DNA of 48,948 nucleotides from an uncultured Erysipelotrichaceae bacterium (GCA_902797995.1 CADBUX010000010.1:1-48948); one strand, 5' to 3'; shown: positions 7,945 through 16,592, counted from the first letter of the stretch. Numbers and translations are program-made. Notes: generated from the sequence alone by a model not told the origin.

Positions 7945-8838
7945 TTATTTATTAAACATATCTTTTAAATTAAGACTTGCATTATATATTTCTTTTTTAG
8001 ATAAACTACTATTCTCTTTATTCAAAATATCTACTGCTTCCTTTAAAGTACAATTATTTTTAACAACAATATCAACAAGCATTGCTTCTATTGAACAAGA
8101 AACTTCTTCTTTAACAAAACTATCTTTTTCTATAACAAAGGTATATTCTCCAACTGAAGATTTATCATCATTTTTTATCATTTCTAAAACATCAGATATA
8201 TTTCCGTAATAGTTTTTTTCATGAAGTTTAGTAAGTTCTTTAGAAACACTAATTTTTAAATTTAAAAAATTAGCATTAAGTACTTCAAGTGTTTTTATAA
8301 TCCTTTTTGGAGATTCATAAAAAATATAAGTATTAACTTTAGAAGATTTAATCTCTTCAATAAGTTTATTTTGATCTTTCTTTTCTCTAGGAAAGAATCC
8401 ATAAAAAGTAAAACTACTAGTATCAAGACCACTTATAGAAAGTGCTGTAATACAAGCAGATATTCCTCCGATACCAAATACCGGTACATTATTATTTCTA
8501 CAAGCTCTAACAATAACTTCTCCAGGATCATTTATACAAGGAGTACCTCTAACAATAACTTCTCCAGGATCATTTATACAAGGAGTACCCGCATCAGATA
8601 TAACAGCAATATTAATTCCATTTTTCAAATCTGAAAGAATACTATCTACTCTTTCGTTCTCATTAAATTTATGATAAGAAACTAGCTTTTGTTTTATATC
8701 AAAATGATTTAATAGTTTTAAACTAGTTCTTGTATCCTCACAAAGTATATAATCTACTTCTTTTAATGTATCTATAGCCCTACTAGTTATATCAGATAGA
8801 TTGCCTATCGGAGTAGCTACAACATATAAAATTCCCAT
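7945..8838 (-). CDS. rsmI: 16S rRNA (cytidine-1402-2'-O)-methyltransferase RsmI with internal duplication
   Basis: The 297-aa protein starts MGILYVVATPIGNLSDITSR, the RsmI signature, with YILCEDTRTSLKLLNHF, LVSYHKFNENER and FYESPKRIIKTLE. It is a tetrapyrrole-methylase-fold enzyme that 2'-O-methylates C1402 of 16S rRNA using SAM. The oddity is in the SAM-site loop. After AVISDA the conserved GTPCINDPGEVIVR occurs twice in tandem (residues 84-97 and 98-111) from a perfect 42-bp DNA repeat. The family has this segment once. The ATG at 8838 with GGTGGTAGA is preferred over a start at 8871. Whether the product is active is unclear. Confidence 0.88.
   Translation of the reverse strand: MGILYVVATPIGNLSDITSRAIDTLKEVDYILCEDTRTSLKLLNHFDIKQKLVSYHKFNENERVDSILSDLKNGINIAVISDAGTPCINDPGEVIVRGTPCINDPGEVIVRACRNNNVPVFGIGGISACITALSISGLDTSSFTFYGFFPREKKDQNKLIEEIKSSKVNTYIFYESPKRIIKTLEVLNANFLNLKISVSKELTKLHEKNYYGNISDVLEMIKNDDKSSVGEYTFVIEKDSFVKEEVSCSIEAMLVDIVVKNNCTLKEAVDILNKENSSLSKKEIYNASLNLKDMFNK
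8505..8589. repeat. Perfect 42-bp tandem duplication inside rsmI
   Basis: Bases 8506-8547 and 8548-8589 are identical, and base 8505 also equals 8547. The repeat is in frame and adds 14 residues. The lack of any synonymous difference points to a recent event or a variable or assembly-generated copy number. Confidence 0.95.
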
Positions 8839-8885
8839 TCTACCACCTACATATTTACCAACTATTACCAATTTAGCTTATTTCA

Positions 8886-8914
8886 TTTACTAACTAAATT
8901 ATTTGTTATATTAT
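8886..8914 (+). promoter_or_regulatory. Promoter of the candidate toxin mRNA
   Basis: TTTACT (8886-8891) and TATTAT (8909-8914) are 17 bases apart. Transcription would begin near 8921, exactly where the 5' arm of the long inverted repeat starts. Confidence 0.45.
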
Positions 8915-8920
8915 ACAAAA

Positions 8921-9151
8921 GATACATTTGAAAAGTCAGATGCTTTTCCTTTTCATTTACCAGGGGGTTAGTGAAGGAAAGGAGTGATACTATGACTAAA
9001 AGAGAAAAATCTCTATATATCATAATATTACTGTTACTTTTTATAGTAATTACATTACTATATAAATAATAAGAGCATCTGATAACACAACCCTGTGTTT
9101 TCAGATGCTTTCCCACCAGGATAAGCATTTGATCACCACTTCAAATGTATC
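8921..9151 (+). repeat. Long-range inverted repeats framing the small-peptide locus
   Basis: GATACATTTGAA (8921-8932) is perfectly complementary to 9140-9151, which is followed by a T run at 9153-9158. A second pair, TTAGTGAAGGAAA (8968-8980), matches 9170-9182 in inverse orientation. An inner hairpin pairs AGCATCTGA (9074-9082) with TCAGATGCT (9101-9109), extended by AACACA/TGTGTT. The 5' and 3' ends of the predicted RNA would therefore close on each other. Confidence 0.75.
8992..9069 (+). CDS. 25-aa single-pass membrane peptide, candidate type I toxin
   Basis: The peptide is MTKREKSLYIIILLLLFIVI plus TLLYK: a basic N-terminus, about 16 hydrophobic residues and a terminal lysine, like Fst/TxpA/BsrG-class membrane toxins in size and layout, though with no sequence match I can name. 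The ribosome site AAAGGAG (8978-8984) is strong and well spaced. It can pair with CTTTTCC and TTCA at 8943-8955 (11 pairs, 2-base bulge), so translation may be blocked until the RNA is processed. A near-consensus promoter faces it from the other strand. It is the only plus-strand gene between rsmI and mutS. It may instead be a harmless small membrane protein. Confidence 0.55.
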   Translation: MTKREKSLYIIILLLLFIVITLLYK

Positions 9152-9180
9152 CTTTTTTATTTTATGAAGTTTCCTTCACT
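9065..9180 (-). ncRNA. Predicted antisense (antitoxin) RNA
   Basis: The promoter at 9187-9215 would start a minus-strand RNA near 9180. It would run across the 3' part of the small-peptide mRNA and stop at the hairpin AGCATCTGA...TCAGATGCT (9109-9074), which on this strand is followed by CTTATTATTT. The product would be about 115 nt with about 90 nt of overlap, as in BsrG/SR4 and TxpA/RatA. Both ends are inferred. Confidence 0.4.
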
Positions 9181-9186
9181 AAATAC

Positions 9187-9215
9187 ATATTACCATATTG
9201 TTTTTACCTTTTCAA
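9187..9215 (-). promoter_or_regulatory. Convergent antisense promoter
   Basis: On the minus strand TTGAAA (9215-9210), a 17-base spacer and TAATAT (9192-9187). It lies at the 3' end of mutS, points away from mutS's own promoter region, and is followed only by the small-peptide locus in antisense. Confidence 0.55.
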
Positions 9216-9217
9216 GT

Positions 9218-11764
9218 TTACTTATCATCTTTTTCTTTTGATAGTATTTCTTTTTTTAAATTATCAATTATATTAAGTGCTTCAATCGGAGTTATTTCAA
9301 GTGTATTTATTTTCTTTATTTTTTCTTCAATTTCATTCTCTTTTTTAGGTTCAAAATCTAAAAATAGACTTGTTTGAGTATAAACTTCTTTTTTTGTTTC
9401 TTTCTTTTCATATATATCTAGTATTTCTTTGGCTCTTGTTATTACTTTATTTGGCAAGTTTACAAGTGATGCTACATGAATACCATAACTTTTATCTACT
9501 GCTCCATCTTTTACCTTGTGTAAAAATATAATCCTTTCACCTTCTTCTTTTGCGCTTACATGAACATTTTTTAAATTACGAAGATTCTTTTCCAAAGAAG
9601 TTAGTTCATGATAATGAGTAGAAAAAAGTGTTTTACATCTAATATTATCATGAATATATTCAAGAATTGACTGTGCTAAACTCATTCCATCATATGTAGC
9701 AGTACCACGACCTAGTTCATCAAATAGTATCAAACTATTTTTAGTAGCATTACTAACAGCAAAATTTGCTTCTTTCATTTCAACCATAAAAGTACTTTCA
9801 CCACTTACTAAATCATCAGATGCTCCAATTCTTGTAAAGATGTTATCAAATATAGGAAGTATTGCTTTTTTACAAGGTACAAATGAACCAATCTGATTTA
9901 ATATTACACATATTGCAAGCATTCTCATATAAGTAGATTTACCACTCATATTTGGACCAGTTATTAATAAAATATTAGTCCTTTCATCCATAATAACATC
10001 ATTTGGAACATAATCTTTTTTAGAAACCACTTCAACAACTGGATGTCTTCCATCTTTAATAAAAATACTATGACTATCTGTTATTTCAGGTTTAACAAAA
10101 TTATTAGATTCTGCAACAACTGCAAGTGATAAAATAACATCAAGTTCACTTAATACTGCTGCCACTTCTTGAATTTTTGGAATATATTCTTTTGTTTTAT
10201 TTCTTATATCTAAGAATAGTTCATACTCAAGATTTATTATTTTATCTTCTGCATTTAGTATAAGATCTTCTTGTTCTTTTAGTTTTGGAGTAATAAATCT
10301 TTCTGCATTAGCAAGCGTCTGTTTTCTCTCATAACCAAATTCTTCTTTTACATTTCCTGTTTGTCCTTTACTTATTTCAATATAATAGCCAAACACTCTA
10401 TTGTATCCTACTTTTAGATTTTTAATTCCAGTACGTTCTTTTTCTTCTTGTTCTATTTGAAGAATAAAATCTTTTCCACCACTTGATAGTTTTCTTAGAT
10501 TATCTAGTTCTTCATTATAACCATCTTTAATGATATTTCCTTCTTTAACATATACTGGAGGATCTTCTTTTATAGCTTTCTCTAAGAGATCATGAAGATC
10601 TTCTAAAGTATCAAAAGTTTTATCATATTTAATATTGTCAAGTATCTCCTTAATATTAGGAAGCGTACTTAATGAATTCTTTAACCAAATTAGATCTCTT
10701 CCATTTACATTACCATAAGCAATTCTTCCTGATAATCTTTCTAAGTCATATACATTATTTAATAATTCTCTTAGTTCTTCTTTATAGATAAACTCTGTTA
10801 AAAATGTCGAGATAAAGTTTTGCCTTCTTAGTATCTGTTCTTTATTTATTAAAGGATTTTCTATATAACTTTTTAATGTTCTAGATCCCATTGCAGTTTT
10901 TGTTTTATCTAAAAACCAAAGAAGTGAATAGGTTCTTTCTTTTAGTCTTAGTGTTTCGGTAAGTTCTAGATTTCTTTTTGTATGAATATCTAAATTTAAT
11001 GTATCCATTTTTTTATTGTGAACAACTTTTTGTAAATGTGATAAATCTCCTTTTTTAGTATCTTCTATGTAAAAAAGTAAGTGTTTTACTGACGTAATAA
11101 GCCTTTGATCTTCGAGTGTCCTATAAATATAACTATAGTTTTCAGAAAGATCATTACTAATTGTTACTAAAATATTATAGTTTTCTCTTAAAATATTTAT
11201 AATTTCTCTGTTTATTTTTGAATTTACTAATACTTCTTTTAATTCTAATCTTAATACTTCATTTATTATTTTTTCTTTATCGTAATCTATTAGTTCTGTA
11301 TGAAAAGAGCCTGTGGATATATCTGCATAAGATAGAGCATAACAATGATCAAAATCATAAATACTTCCAATGTAATTATTATTTTTTTCATCAAGTGAAG
11401 AATTGTCCATAATTGTACCCTTTGTAACTACTTGTGTTATCCCACGTTCTACTACTCCTTTTCCAGGAGGTGTTAGTTGTTCACAAATTGCTACTTTATA
11501 ACCTTTTTCAACAAGTTTTTGTAAATAACTTTCATATGCATGATAAGGTATTCCGCACATAGGAACTCTTTCTTCTAAACCAGCATTTCTCCCCGTTAGA
11601 GCAAGTTCTAATTCTTTTGAACCAGTAATAGCATCTTCAAAAAACATTTCATAAAAATCCCCAAGTCTATAAAATATAATTGTATCTTCATATTTATCTT
11701 TTATACTCATATATTGTGCCATCATTGGTGATAACTTTGATCTATCTACTTCGCTTCTTTTCAT
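9218..11764 (-). CDS. mutS: DNA mismatch repair protein MutS
   Basis: The 848-aa protein has full MutS length. The N-terminal mismatch-recognition domain has MMAQYMSIKDKYEDTIIFYR and GDFYEMF with the base-stacking Phe. The C-terminal ATPase has Walker A GPNMSGKSTYM, Walker B LILFDELGRGT and the STHYHELTSLE switch. A C-terminal HTH/dimer region follows. It recognises mispaired bases and recruits MutL; no mutL is present in this window. The ATG at 11764 (MKRSEVD) has GGTG upstream, so the four-residue longer reading is unlikely. It appears to be a single-gene unit. Confidence 0.95.
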   Translation of the reverse strand: MKRSEVDRSKLSPMMAQYMSIKDKYEDTIIFYRLGDFYEMFFEDAITGSKELELALTGRNAGLEERVPMCGIPYHAYESYLQKLVEKGYKVAICEQLTPPGKGVVERGITQVVTKGTIMDNSSLDEKNNNYIGSIYDFDHCYALSYADISTGSFHTELIDYDKEKIINEVLRLELKEVLVNSKINREIINILRENYNILVTISNDLSENYSYIYRTLEDQRLITSVKHLLFYIEDTKKGDLSHLQKVVHNKKMDTLNLDIHTKRNLELTETLRLKERTYSLLWFLDKTKTAMGSRTLKSYIENPLINKEQILRRQNFISTFLTEFIYKEELRELLNNVYDLERLSGRIAYGNVNGRDLIWLKNSLSTLPNIKEILDNIKYDKTFDTLEDLHDLLEKAIKEDPPVYVKEGNIIKDGYNEELDNLRKLSSGGKDFILQIEQEEKERTGIKNLKVGYNRVFGYYIEISKGQTGNVKEEFGYERKQTLANAERFITPKLKEQEDLILNAEDKIINLEYELFLDIRNKTKEYIPKIQEVAAVLSELDVILSLAVVAESNNFVKPEITDSHSIFIKDGRHPVVEVVSKKDYVPNDVIMDERTNILLITGPNMSGKSTYMRMLAICVILNQIGSFVPCKKAILPIFDNIFTRIGASDDLVSGESTFMVEMKEANFAVSNATKNSLILFDELGRGTATYDGMSLAQSILEYIHDNIRCKTLFSTHYHELTSLEKNLRNLKNVHVSAKEEGERIIFLHKVKDGAVDKSYGIHVASLVNLPNKVITRAKEILDIYEKKETKKEVYTQTSLFLDFEPKKENEIEEKIKKINTLEITPIEALNIIDNLKKEILSKEKDDK

Positions 11765-11820
11765 AAACAACACCAATATTTATTGTATCAAAAATTGCTT
11801 TTTTTTGCTATTAAAACAAA

Positions 11821-11846
11821 GAAAAAAGTAGTATTTTTAACTACTT
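11821..11846 (-). terminator. Terminator of the zinc-ribbon membrane protein gene
   Basis: On the minus strand AAGTAGT pairs with ACTACTT around TAAAAAT, followed by TTTTTCTTTG. The stem overlaps the stop codon. Confidence 0.65.
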
Positions 11847-12584
11847 ATTACAATAATATATCCTATCATTGTCATCATCTATTAATACTGTATGAGATTT
11901 ATCTTTAGTCTTAGTAACAATCATTTTATAAGCATCATCAACATCATCCCATTCATTAACTAAATCACCATGTTCATATTTTTCAAGAGGATTAAGTCCA
12001 ATAGCATGACTTTTATTACTTTTAATAAAACTATTCAAATCATCATCTTCAAAGTAATACACACCTTTAAAATAGTTTTCAGTATTATTATAATAACCAA
12101 GGATAAAAGTTTTATCATCGTTTAAAGTCACAACAAGATCATAATCATTATCTAGTATACTATTAACACCATTACAATTCCAAGTACCAACTACCTCAGA
12201 ATAATCCTCTTTAGTATAACCATATTTATCATTTTCATCATAATTATCTGCAATATAAACAAATAACACTATCCAAAGAATAAATACGATAACGGCCACA
12301 ATCATAGCAATAGCATTAAGTACAATACCTGAATACTTTCTTCCATGAACCCTTCCAACAATACCAAGTATTAAGCCTACCAAAGCAAGAGGTATTATAA
12401 AAATATTAACAATAAAAGATAAAACAAAAGAAATAATACCTAATACCAAAGAAGCAGTAGCTAAACCTTCAGTACCAGTTTTTTTAGGTTTTAAATCAGA
12501 AACTATAACTTGCTTCTTACCACATTTTAAGCAGTATACATCTCCTCCATTTATTTTTTCTCCGCAATATTCACAAAATCTCAT
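11841..12584 (-). CDS. Zinc-ribbon plus DUF4190-like membrane protein
   Basis: The 247-aa protein starts with a zinc ribbon, FCEYCGEKINGGDVYCLKCG (two CxxC pairs). Residues 40-110 hold membrane helices of the DUF4190 type (ASLVLGIISFVLSFIVNIF, VGLILGIVGRVHGRKYSG, AIAMIVAVIVFILWIVLFV). An acidic extracytoplasmic domain of about 130 residues (VVGTWNCNGVNSIL, LVVTLNDDKTFILGYY) follows and resembles a small lipocalin-like stress or ligand domain. Function unknown. AGGAGGG precedes the ATG. It is just upstream of nothing and just downstream of serS on the same strand, with 12 bases between them, so the serS T-box may also affect it. Confidence 0.7.
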   Translation of the reverse strand: MRFCEYCGEKINGGDVYCLKCGKKQVIVSDLKPKKTGTEGLATASLVLGIISFVLSFIVNIFIIPLALVGLILGIVGRVHGRKYSGIVLNAIAMIVAVIVFILWIVLFVYIADNYDENDKYGYTKEDYSEVVGTWNCNGVNSILDNDYDLVVTLNDDKTFILGYYNNTENYFKGVYYFEDDDLNSFIKSNKSHAIGLNPLEKYEHGDLVNEWDDVDDAYKMIVTKTKDKSHTVLIDDDNDRIYYCNK

Positions 12585-12596
12585 AAAACCCTCCTA

Positions 12597-13880
12597 TTAA
12601 ATTTTTTCTATTTTTTCTTTACCACCCATATATGGCCTTAAAACTTCAGGAATAGTTATACTTCCATCTTCATTATAATTATTCTCAATTACAGCTATTA
12701 ATGCCCTTAAAGAAGCCAAAACTGTGTTATTAAGAGTATGTGGATGATAATTACCATTTTCTCCTTTTACTCTTATTCCAAGACGTCTTGCTTGAGCATC
12801 TCCAAGAGTTGAACAAGAGCCTACTTCAAAATATGTTTTTTGACGAGGTGACCAAGCTTCAACATCTACTGATTTTACTTTAAGATCTGCAAGATCTCCA
12901 GAACAGCATTCAAGCGTTCTAACAGGTATATTCATATTATTAAATATCTCTACAGTATATTTCCACATTTTATTATACCAATCCATACTATCTTCTGGTT
13001 CACAAAGAACAATCATTTCTTGTTTTTCGAATTGATGCATACGATATATACCACGTTCTTCAATTCCATGTGCTCCGACTTCTTTTCTAAAACAAGGTGA
13101 ATAAGAAGTCATTGTGACAGGAAGCTCTTCTTTATTTAAAATTTGACCCATAAATTTAGCAATCATAGGATGCTCACTTGTACCGATTAAATATAAGTCT
13201 TCACCTTCTATTTTATATACCATTGCATCTCTTTCTTCAAAAGACATAACCTCATCTATTGTTTCTCCTCTAAGCATAAATGGAGGAATACAATAAGTAA
13301 AACCTTTTTCTATCATATAGTCTCTACCATAAGCAAGCATTGCGCTATTAAGTCTTGCAGCATCACCAACAAGATAACAGAAACCTGCCCCTGTAGTTCT
13401 TCCCGCAGAAGTTTTATCAAGTCCTTTGATACTTTCTAAAATATCTGCATGATAAGGTATTTCATAACACGGTACTTTTGGTTCTCCATATTTTTCTAGT
13501 TCTACATTTTTAGTATCATCTTCCCCGATTGGAACAGAAGAATCCATTATATTTGGAATAATCATCATTATTTCTCTTATTCTATCATTTATTTGGCTTT
13601 CTTCTGCTTCAATTCCTTTTATTTTATCATTTATTTTTGAAACCTCTTCTTTGACATCATTTGCTTTATCTATTTCTTTATTTCTCATCAAAGATCCTAT
13701 CTCTTCACTTTTTTGCTTGCGCATCATACGAAGATTATCACCTTCAAGTTTTAATGCACGTGTCTTTTTATCAAGTTCATATACTTCATCTACTAAAGGA
13801 AGTTTATTATCTTGAAACTTCTTTTTGATATTTTCTTTAACAAAATCTTTATTTTCTCTTATTAATTTTATATCTATCAT
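12597..13880 (-). CDS. serS: Seryl-tRNA synthetase
   Basis: The 427-aa class II synthetase has full length. An N-terminal coiled-coil arm (residues 30-100, [20 protein letters not shown]) grips the long variable arm of tRNA-Ser. Motif 2 is [20 protein letters not shown]; motif 3 is [17 protein letters not shown]. It charges tRNA-Ser with serine. Its ATG overlaps the end of the DUF1653 gene by four bases, so the two are translationally coupled. Both are downstream of a T-box with a serine specifier codon. Confidence 0.96.
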   Translation of the reverse strand: MIDIKLIRENKDFVKENIKKKFQDNKLPLVDEVYELDKKTRALKLEGDNLRMMRKQKSEEIGSLMRNKEIDKANDVKEEVSKINDKIKGIEAEESQINDRIREIMMIIPNIMDSSVPIGEDDTKNVELEKYGEPKVPCYEIPYHADILESIKGLDKTSAGRTTGAGFCYLVGDAARLNSAMLAYGRDYMIEKGFTYCIPPFMLRGETIDEVMSFEERDAMVYKIEGEDLYLIGTSEHPMIAKFMGQILNKEELPVTMTSYSPCFRKEVGAHGIEERGIYRMHQFEKQEMIVLCEPEDSMDWYNKMWKYTVEIFNNMNIPVRTLECCSGDLADLKVKSVDVEAWSPRQKTYFEVGSCSTLGDAQARRLGIRVKGENGNYHPHTLNNTVLASLRALIAVIENNYNEDGSITIPEVLRPYMGGKEKIEKI

Positions 13881-14128
13881 AATATCTCTCCTTTTTTTAT
13901 TTCTATTTCTTCAAACCTATATTTTTGTTTTACATCAGGATACTTTTCTCTATCAACTTCCGACAGAAACATATCAAGTGGTCTTGCACATAAAGATAAA
14001 TCCCCATATAAATGCCTATATATTACAAGATCCTCACCAGTTTCACTATGCTTAGCAATATCCAAAACAAGATATAAATTACCCTTAAAATGTTTATAAA
14101 TATGATTAAGTTTAATTTCTCTATCCAT
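13877..14128 (-). CDS. DUF1653 domain protein
   Basis: The 83-aa protein starts [20 protein letters not shown] and has [21 protein letters not shown] and a late [11 protein letters not shown]-like segment, the DUF1653 pattern (a small SH3-like fold of unknown function). The ATG at 14128 has GGGAGGAA upstream; a longer reading into the leader is unlikely. It is the first gene after the T-box and overlaps serS by four bases, so it should be induced by uncharged tRNA-Ser along with serS. Confidence 0.8.
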   Translation of the reverse strand: MDREIKLNHIYKHFKGNLYLVLDIAKHSETGEDLVIYRHLYGDLSLCARPLDMFLSEVDREKYPDVKQKYRFEEIEIKKGEIL

Positions 14129-14144
14129 ATTTCCTCCCAAAAAA

Positions 14145-14335
14145 CAAAAAAAGAATAACACTTAAGGAGTGCTAAGAGCACGGTGCCATCCTTTATTTTA
14201 CTTAATTTGATAACGGTTATCTCCCGGAAGCTATAAAGCCTCTTCTAAAGAGTAGATTCATAAAGTATTTATATTAGTTTTCACCAACCACTAACTCTCT
14301 ATAAATAAACAAACTTTATTACTTGTCTCTTTTTT
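14145..14335 (-). promoter_or_regulatory. T-box riboswitch, serine specifier
   Basis: On the minus strand the leader contains the T-box core AGGATGGCACCGTG (14192-14179), which pairs with the tRNA acceptor end. Upstream is a Stem I with an AGTA loop-E motif and the specifier-loop context GAA-TCT-AC. The specifier codon UCU lies at 14256-14254 and encodes serine, in agreement with serS downstream. After the core, AGCACT and AGTGTT form a stem followed by ATTCTTTTTTT, the terminator alternative. Uncharged tRNA-Ser should favour read-through. Confidence 0.88.
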
Positions 14336-14383
14336 GAATTTACAAAGTTATTTTAACAAATTTATCATTATTTGTAAATGTTT

Positions 14384-15298
14384 TTATCTTCTATTCTTAC
14401 CAATTATTTCTATATCATAAGTTAAATACTTGATTCGTTCTATAATTCTTCTTGCTTTAACTTTATCATTATTATCTTTAGTAACAGCCAGATGGCTTTC
14501 AAGCTCATCAATATTTAAGTTTGATGTAAAAAATGTCGGTAAATTCTCATTCATTCTATATTGTAGAAGCGTACCTAAAATTTCATCCCTACCCCAAGCT
14601 GAAACATTTTCAGCTCCTATATCATCTATCAAAAGATAAGGAATAGTTTTTATATACTCATATTTATCACTAAAAGTTGCTTCTTCAAGTTCATTTTTAC
14701 TAAACGAAGCTTTAAGAGTTCTTAAAAACTCTGGAAAATATATAATTGCACTCTTTTCACCTTTCTTAGCTAGTTCATTAAAAAGCGCTGCAATTAAATA
14801 AGTTTTACCAGTTCCAAAATTACCGTGCAAGTATAATCCTTTTACATCTTCTTTTTTATAGTTATCTAAATACTTTAAAATATACTTAATAGCTTCAGTT
14901 CTAGAACCATCATCAGTAAAAATATCCTTTATCTTAGCGTCTTTCAAATTCTTAGGCATATCAAACAAATGCAAATTTTCTTTATAGGCATTTGTTTCTA
15001 AATCTTTTTGCTTATATCTACAGGCTCTATAAGAAAAAGTAACCGCTTCACCGTCCACTTCAGGTAAATTACAATATCCACAAAGTTCATTTTTGCAGAA
15101 CTCAAGACCTTTACATTTCATACAATTCTCAAGCTCAGAAGCTGAATTTTCAATACTAGATGTATATTTGTAAAGTCTTTCCCTATCTAGTTTAAGTCTA
15201 TCTACTATTTCTCTAAAAGCTTCATTATTAAGATTTTGGTTAAAAATATCTCTTAAGTTATCTTCTTTTATATCTATAAAATCGCTCATCTTTTTCAT
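14384..15298 (-). CDS. dnaI: Primosomal helicase loader DnaI
   Basis: This AAA+ protein of about 304 residues loads the replicative helicase onto DNA. A cysteine-rich N-terminal zinc region (CMKCKGLEFCKNELCGYC and ACRYK) contacts the helicase in Bacillus DnaI. The ATPase domain has Walker A GNFGTGKTYL, Walker B YLLIDDIG and sensor TFFTSNL, ending in RRIIERIKYLT. The ATG at 15298 follows GGTGATC closely; an in-frame ATG at 15289 is an alternative. It stands alone, separated from dnaB, and a terminator hairpin lies just upstream. Confidence 0.9.
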   Translation of the reverse strand: MKKMSDFIDIKEDNLRDIFNQNLNNEAFREIVDRLKLDRERLYKYTSSIENSASELENCMKCKGLEFCKNELCGYCNLPEVDGEAVTFSYRACRYKQKDLETNAYKENLHLFDMPKNLKDAKIKDIFTDDGSRTEAIKYILKYLDNYKKEDVKGLYLHGNFGTGKTYLIAALFNELAKKGEKSAIIYFPEFLRTLKASFSKNELEEATFSDKYEYIKTIPYLLIDDIGAENVSAWGRDEILGTLLQYRMNENLPTFFTSNLNIDELESHLAVTKDNNDKVKARRIIERIKYLTYDIEIIGKNRR

Positions 15299-15323
15299 AA
15301 GATCACCTAATAAAATTGTAGCA

Positions 15324-15353
15324 TATAAAAAGTGATTTGTTAACAAATCACTT
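15324..15353 (-). terminator. Terminator of the coiled-coil protein gene
   Basis: AAGTGATTTG and CAAATCACTT form a perfect 10-bp stem around TTAA (15330-15353), followed on the minus strand by TTTTTATA. Confidence 0.75.
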
Positions 15354-16101
15354 ATCTTTTTCTTTGAAAGTACGCTTCTTCCTCTGCGCTATTTATTTCA
15401 AACAATTCATTTTTTAATTTTTTAATACTATTCAATACATCTTGTTCTTCTCGCTGCAATTCTTGTTTTCTAGTTTGAATAGCAGAGTACTTTTCTTCTA
15501 AGCTTTTTATCTTAATTAATAGTTCTTTATTATTAAGATTTTCTGATATCACGGATTCATTATCAATAAAAGCAGAATAAATATCACTACAAAAAACTAC
15601 TAAATCTTTTATTTCTTTTTTATTACTACCACCATTAAAATTCCAATCTAAAAAATCATCATAGGTAATATTCATAATATCCTTTAAACGTACGACATTA
15701 TCTGTTATAAATAGTTTCTTTTTCAAGTTATTAATTGTACAATCAGAAATATTTAAACATCTAATATCCATATTTATATCAATGCTTCCTGTTTCTTCAA
15801 ATTTATCTTTGTAATACGAAAGAGTTGCTATTCTAACAATTTCTTTAACAACATATACTCTAGATATATCAGAATAAGATTCATTGATAAAATGTGCATA
15901 TAATTTAGGCCCTTCTACTGTTGAAAAAAACTCTATACAAGCATTAAAAATATACTCTTCCATAACATTATTAATAAGTTCATCTTTTTGGTTACCCTTA
16001 AAAATAGAACTATTATAAAAGTACTTATTCTCATTTATACCTTTTTCAACAATCTCAGTAACAGTATTATAAAAAAAGTAAATTTTTTGATTATCAACCA
16101 T
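15352..16101 (-). CDS. Unknown protein with C-terminal coiled coil
   Basis: This protein of about 249 residues belongs to no family I recognise. Residues 105-150 (IRCLNISDCTINNLKKKLF, VVRLKDIMNITYDDFLDW) resemble the helix-hairpin-helix arrangement of the RNA polymerase alpha C-terminal domain, where LxLSxRxxNxLKRxGI is typical; this is only a pattern resemblance. The last 70 residues (IKSLEEKYSAIQTRKQELQR onward) form a clear coiled coil. There is no signal or membrane segment, so it should be cytoplasmic. AGGAAG precedes the ATG at 16101. It has its own terminator and follows a small membrane-anchored protein. Confidence 0.6.
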   Translation of the reverse strand: MVDNQKIYFFYNTVTEIVEKGINENKYFYNSSIFKGNQKDELINNVMEEYIFNACIEFFSTVEGPKLYAHFINESYSDISRVYVVKEIVRIATLSYYKDKFEETGSIDINMDIRCLNISDCTINNLKKKLFITDNVVRLKDIMNITYDDFLDWNFNGGSNKKEIKDLVVFCSDIYSAFIDNESVISENLNNKELLIKIKSLEEKYSAIQTRKQELQREEQDVLNSIKKLKNELFEINSAEEEAYFQRKR

Positions 16102-16121
16102 TATATACACTTCCTAAAAAC

Positions 16122-16592
16122 TTAAATGAATGCAAGTTTCGCTGAAACTGAAACTCCTCCAAGCTTATAAATATCTTCCTGACTAATACTAAATACTATT
16201 TTATAAACACTATCCTCATTTTTAGAAAGTTTATCTTTACATAACACTTCGTTTTTATGAACAACACCTTCTTTGATAACCTTACCATCCTTAATAATAG
16301 TGTAATTTAAATAATCATAAGGAAAACCTTCGTTTGTATCATTTAAAACAAATGAAATATTCTTTTTTGCATTAGAAACATTCCTAATTTCAACATTATG
16401 TTCTTCCACCAAACCAGAACTATTATCAACCTTATCGCCCAAAGAATTAACAACAAAACTAGGCATAGAAGAAATAATACTATCAGCCATTTTGTAACTT
16501 TCTTTTACATCATTCCTTAAAAACGAAACAAATAATAAAAACATAATTACAAAAATAATTCTAAAAATTCTATACATTATTTCTTTCTTCAT
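16122..16592 (-). CDS. Membrane-anchored exported protein, unknown
   Basis: The 156-aa protein has a basic start (MKKEIMYR), one membrane helix (IFRIIFVIMFLLFVSFL) and an outside domain of about 120 residues with alternating strands (VEIRNVSNAKKNISFVLND, VYKIVFSISQEDIYKLGGVS), perhaps an Ig-like fold. No family is recognised. AAGGGGG precedes the ATG at 16592. It lies 20 bases upstream of the coiled-coil gene on the same strand and is probably co-transcribed with it. Confidence 0.6.
   Translation of the reverse strand: MKKEIMYRIFRIIFVIMFLLFVSFLRNDVKESYKMADSIISSMPSFVVNSLGDKVDNSSGLVEEHNVEIRNVSNAKKNISFVLNDTNEGFPYDYLNYTIIKDGKVIKEGVVHKNEVLCKDKLSKNEDSVYKIVFSISQEDIYKLGGVSVSAKLAFI

Noticed and set aside
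8371-8634. Plus-strand frame of 87 codons in rsmI
   Set aside because: It is a shadow of rsmI, contains the same duplicated segment and is of low complexity (Ser/Asn/Ile-rich).
8883-9128. 81-aa minus-strand reading frame over the small-peptide locus
   Set aside because: It has no ribosome site, is low in complexity and mirrors the hairpins and the plus-strand peptide gene.
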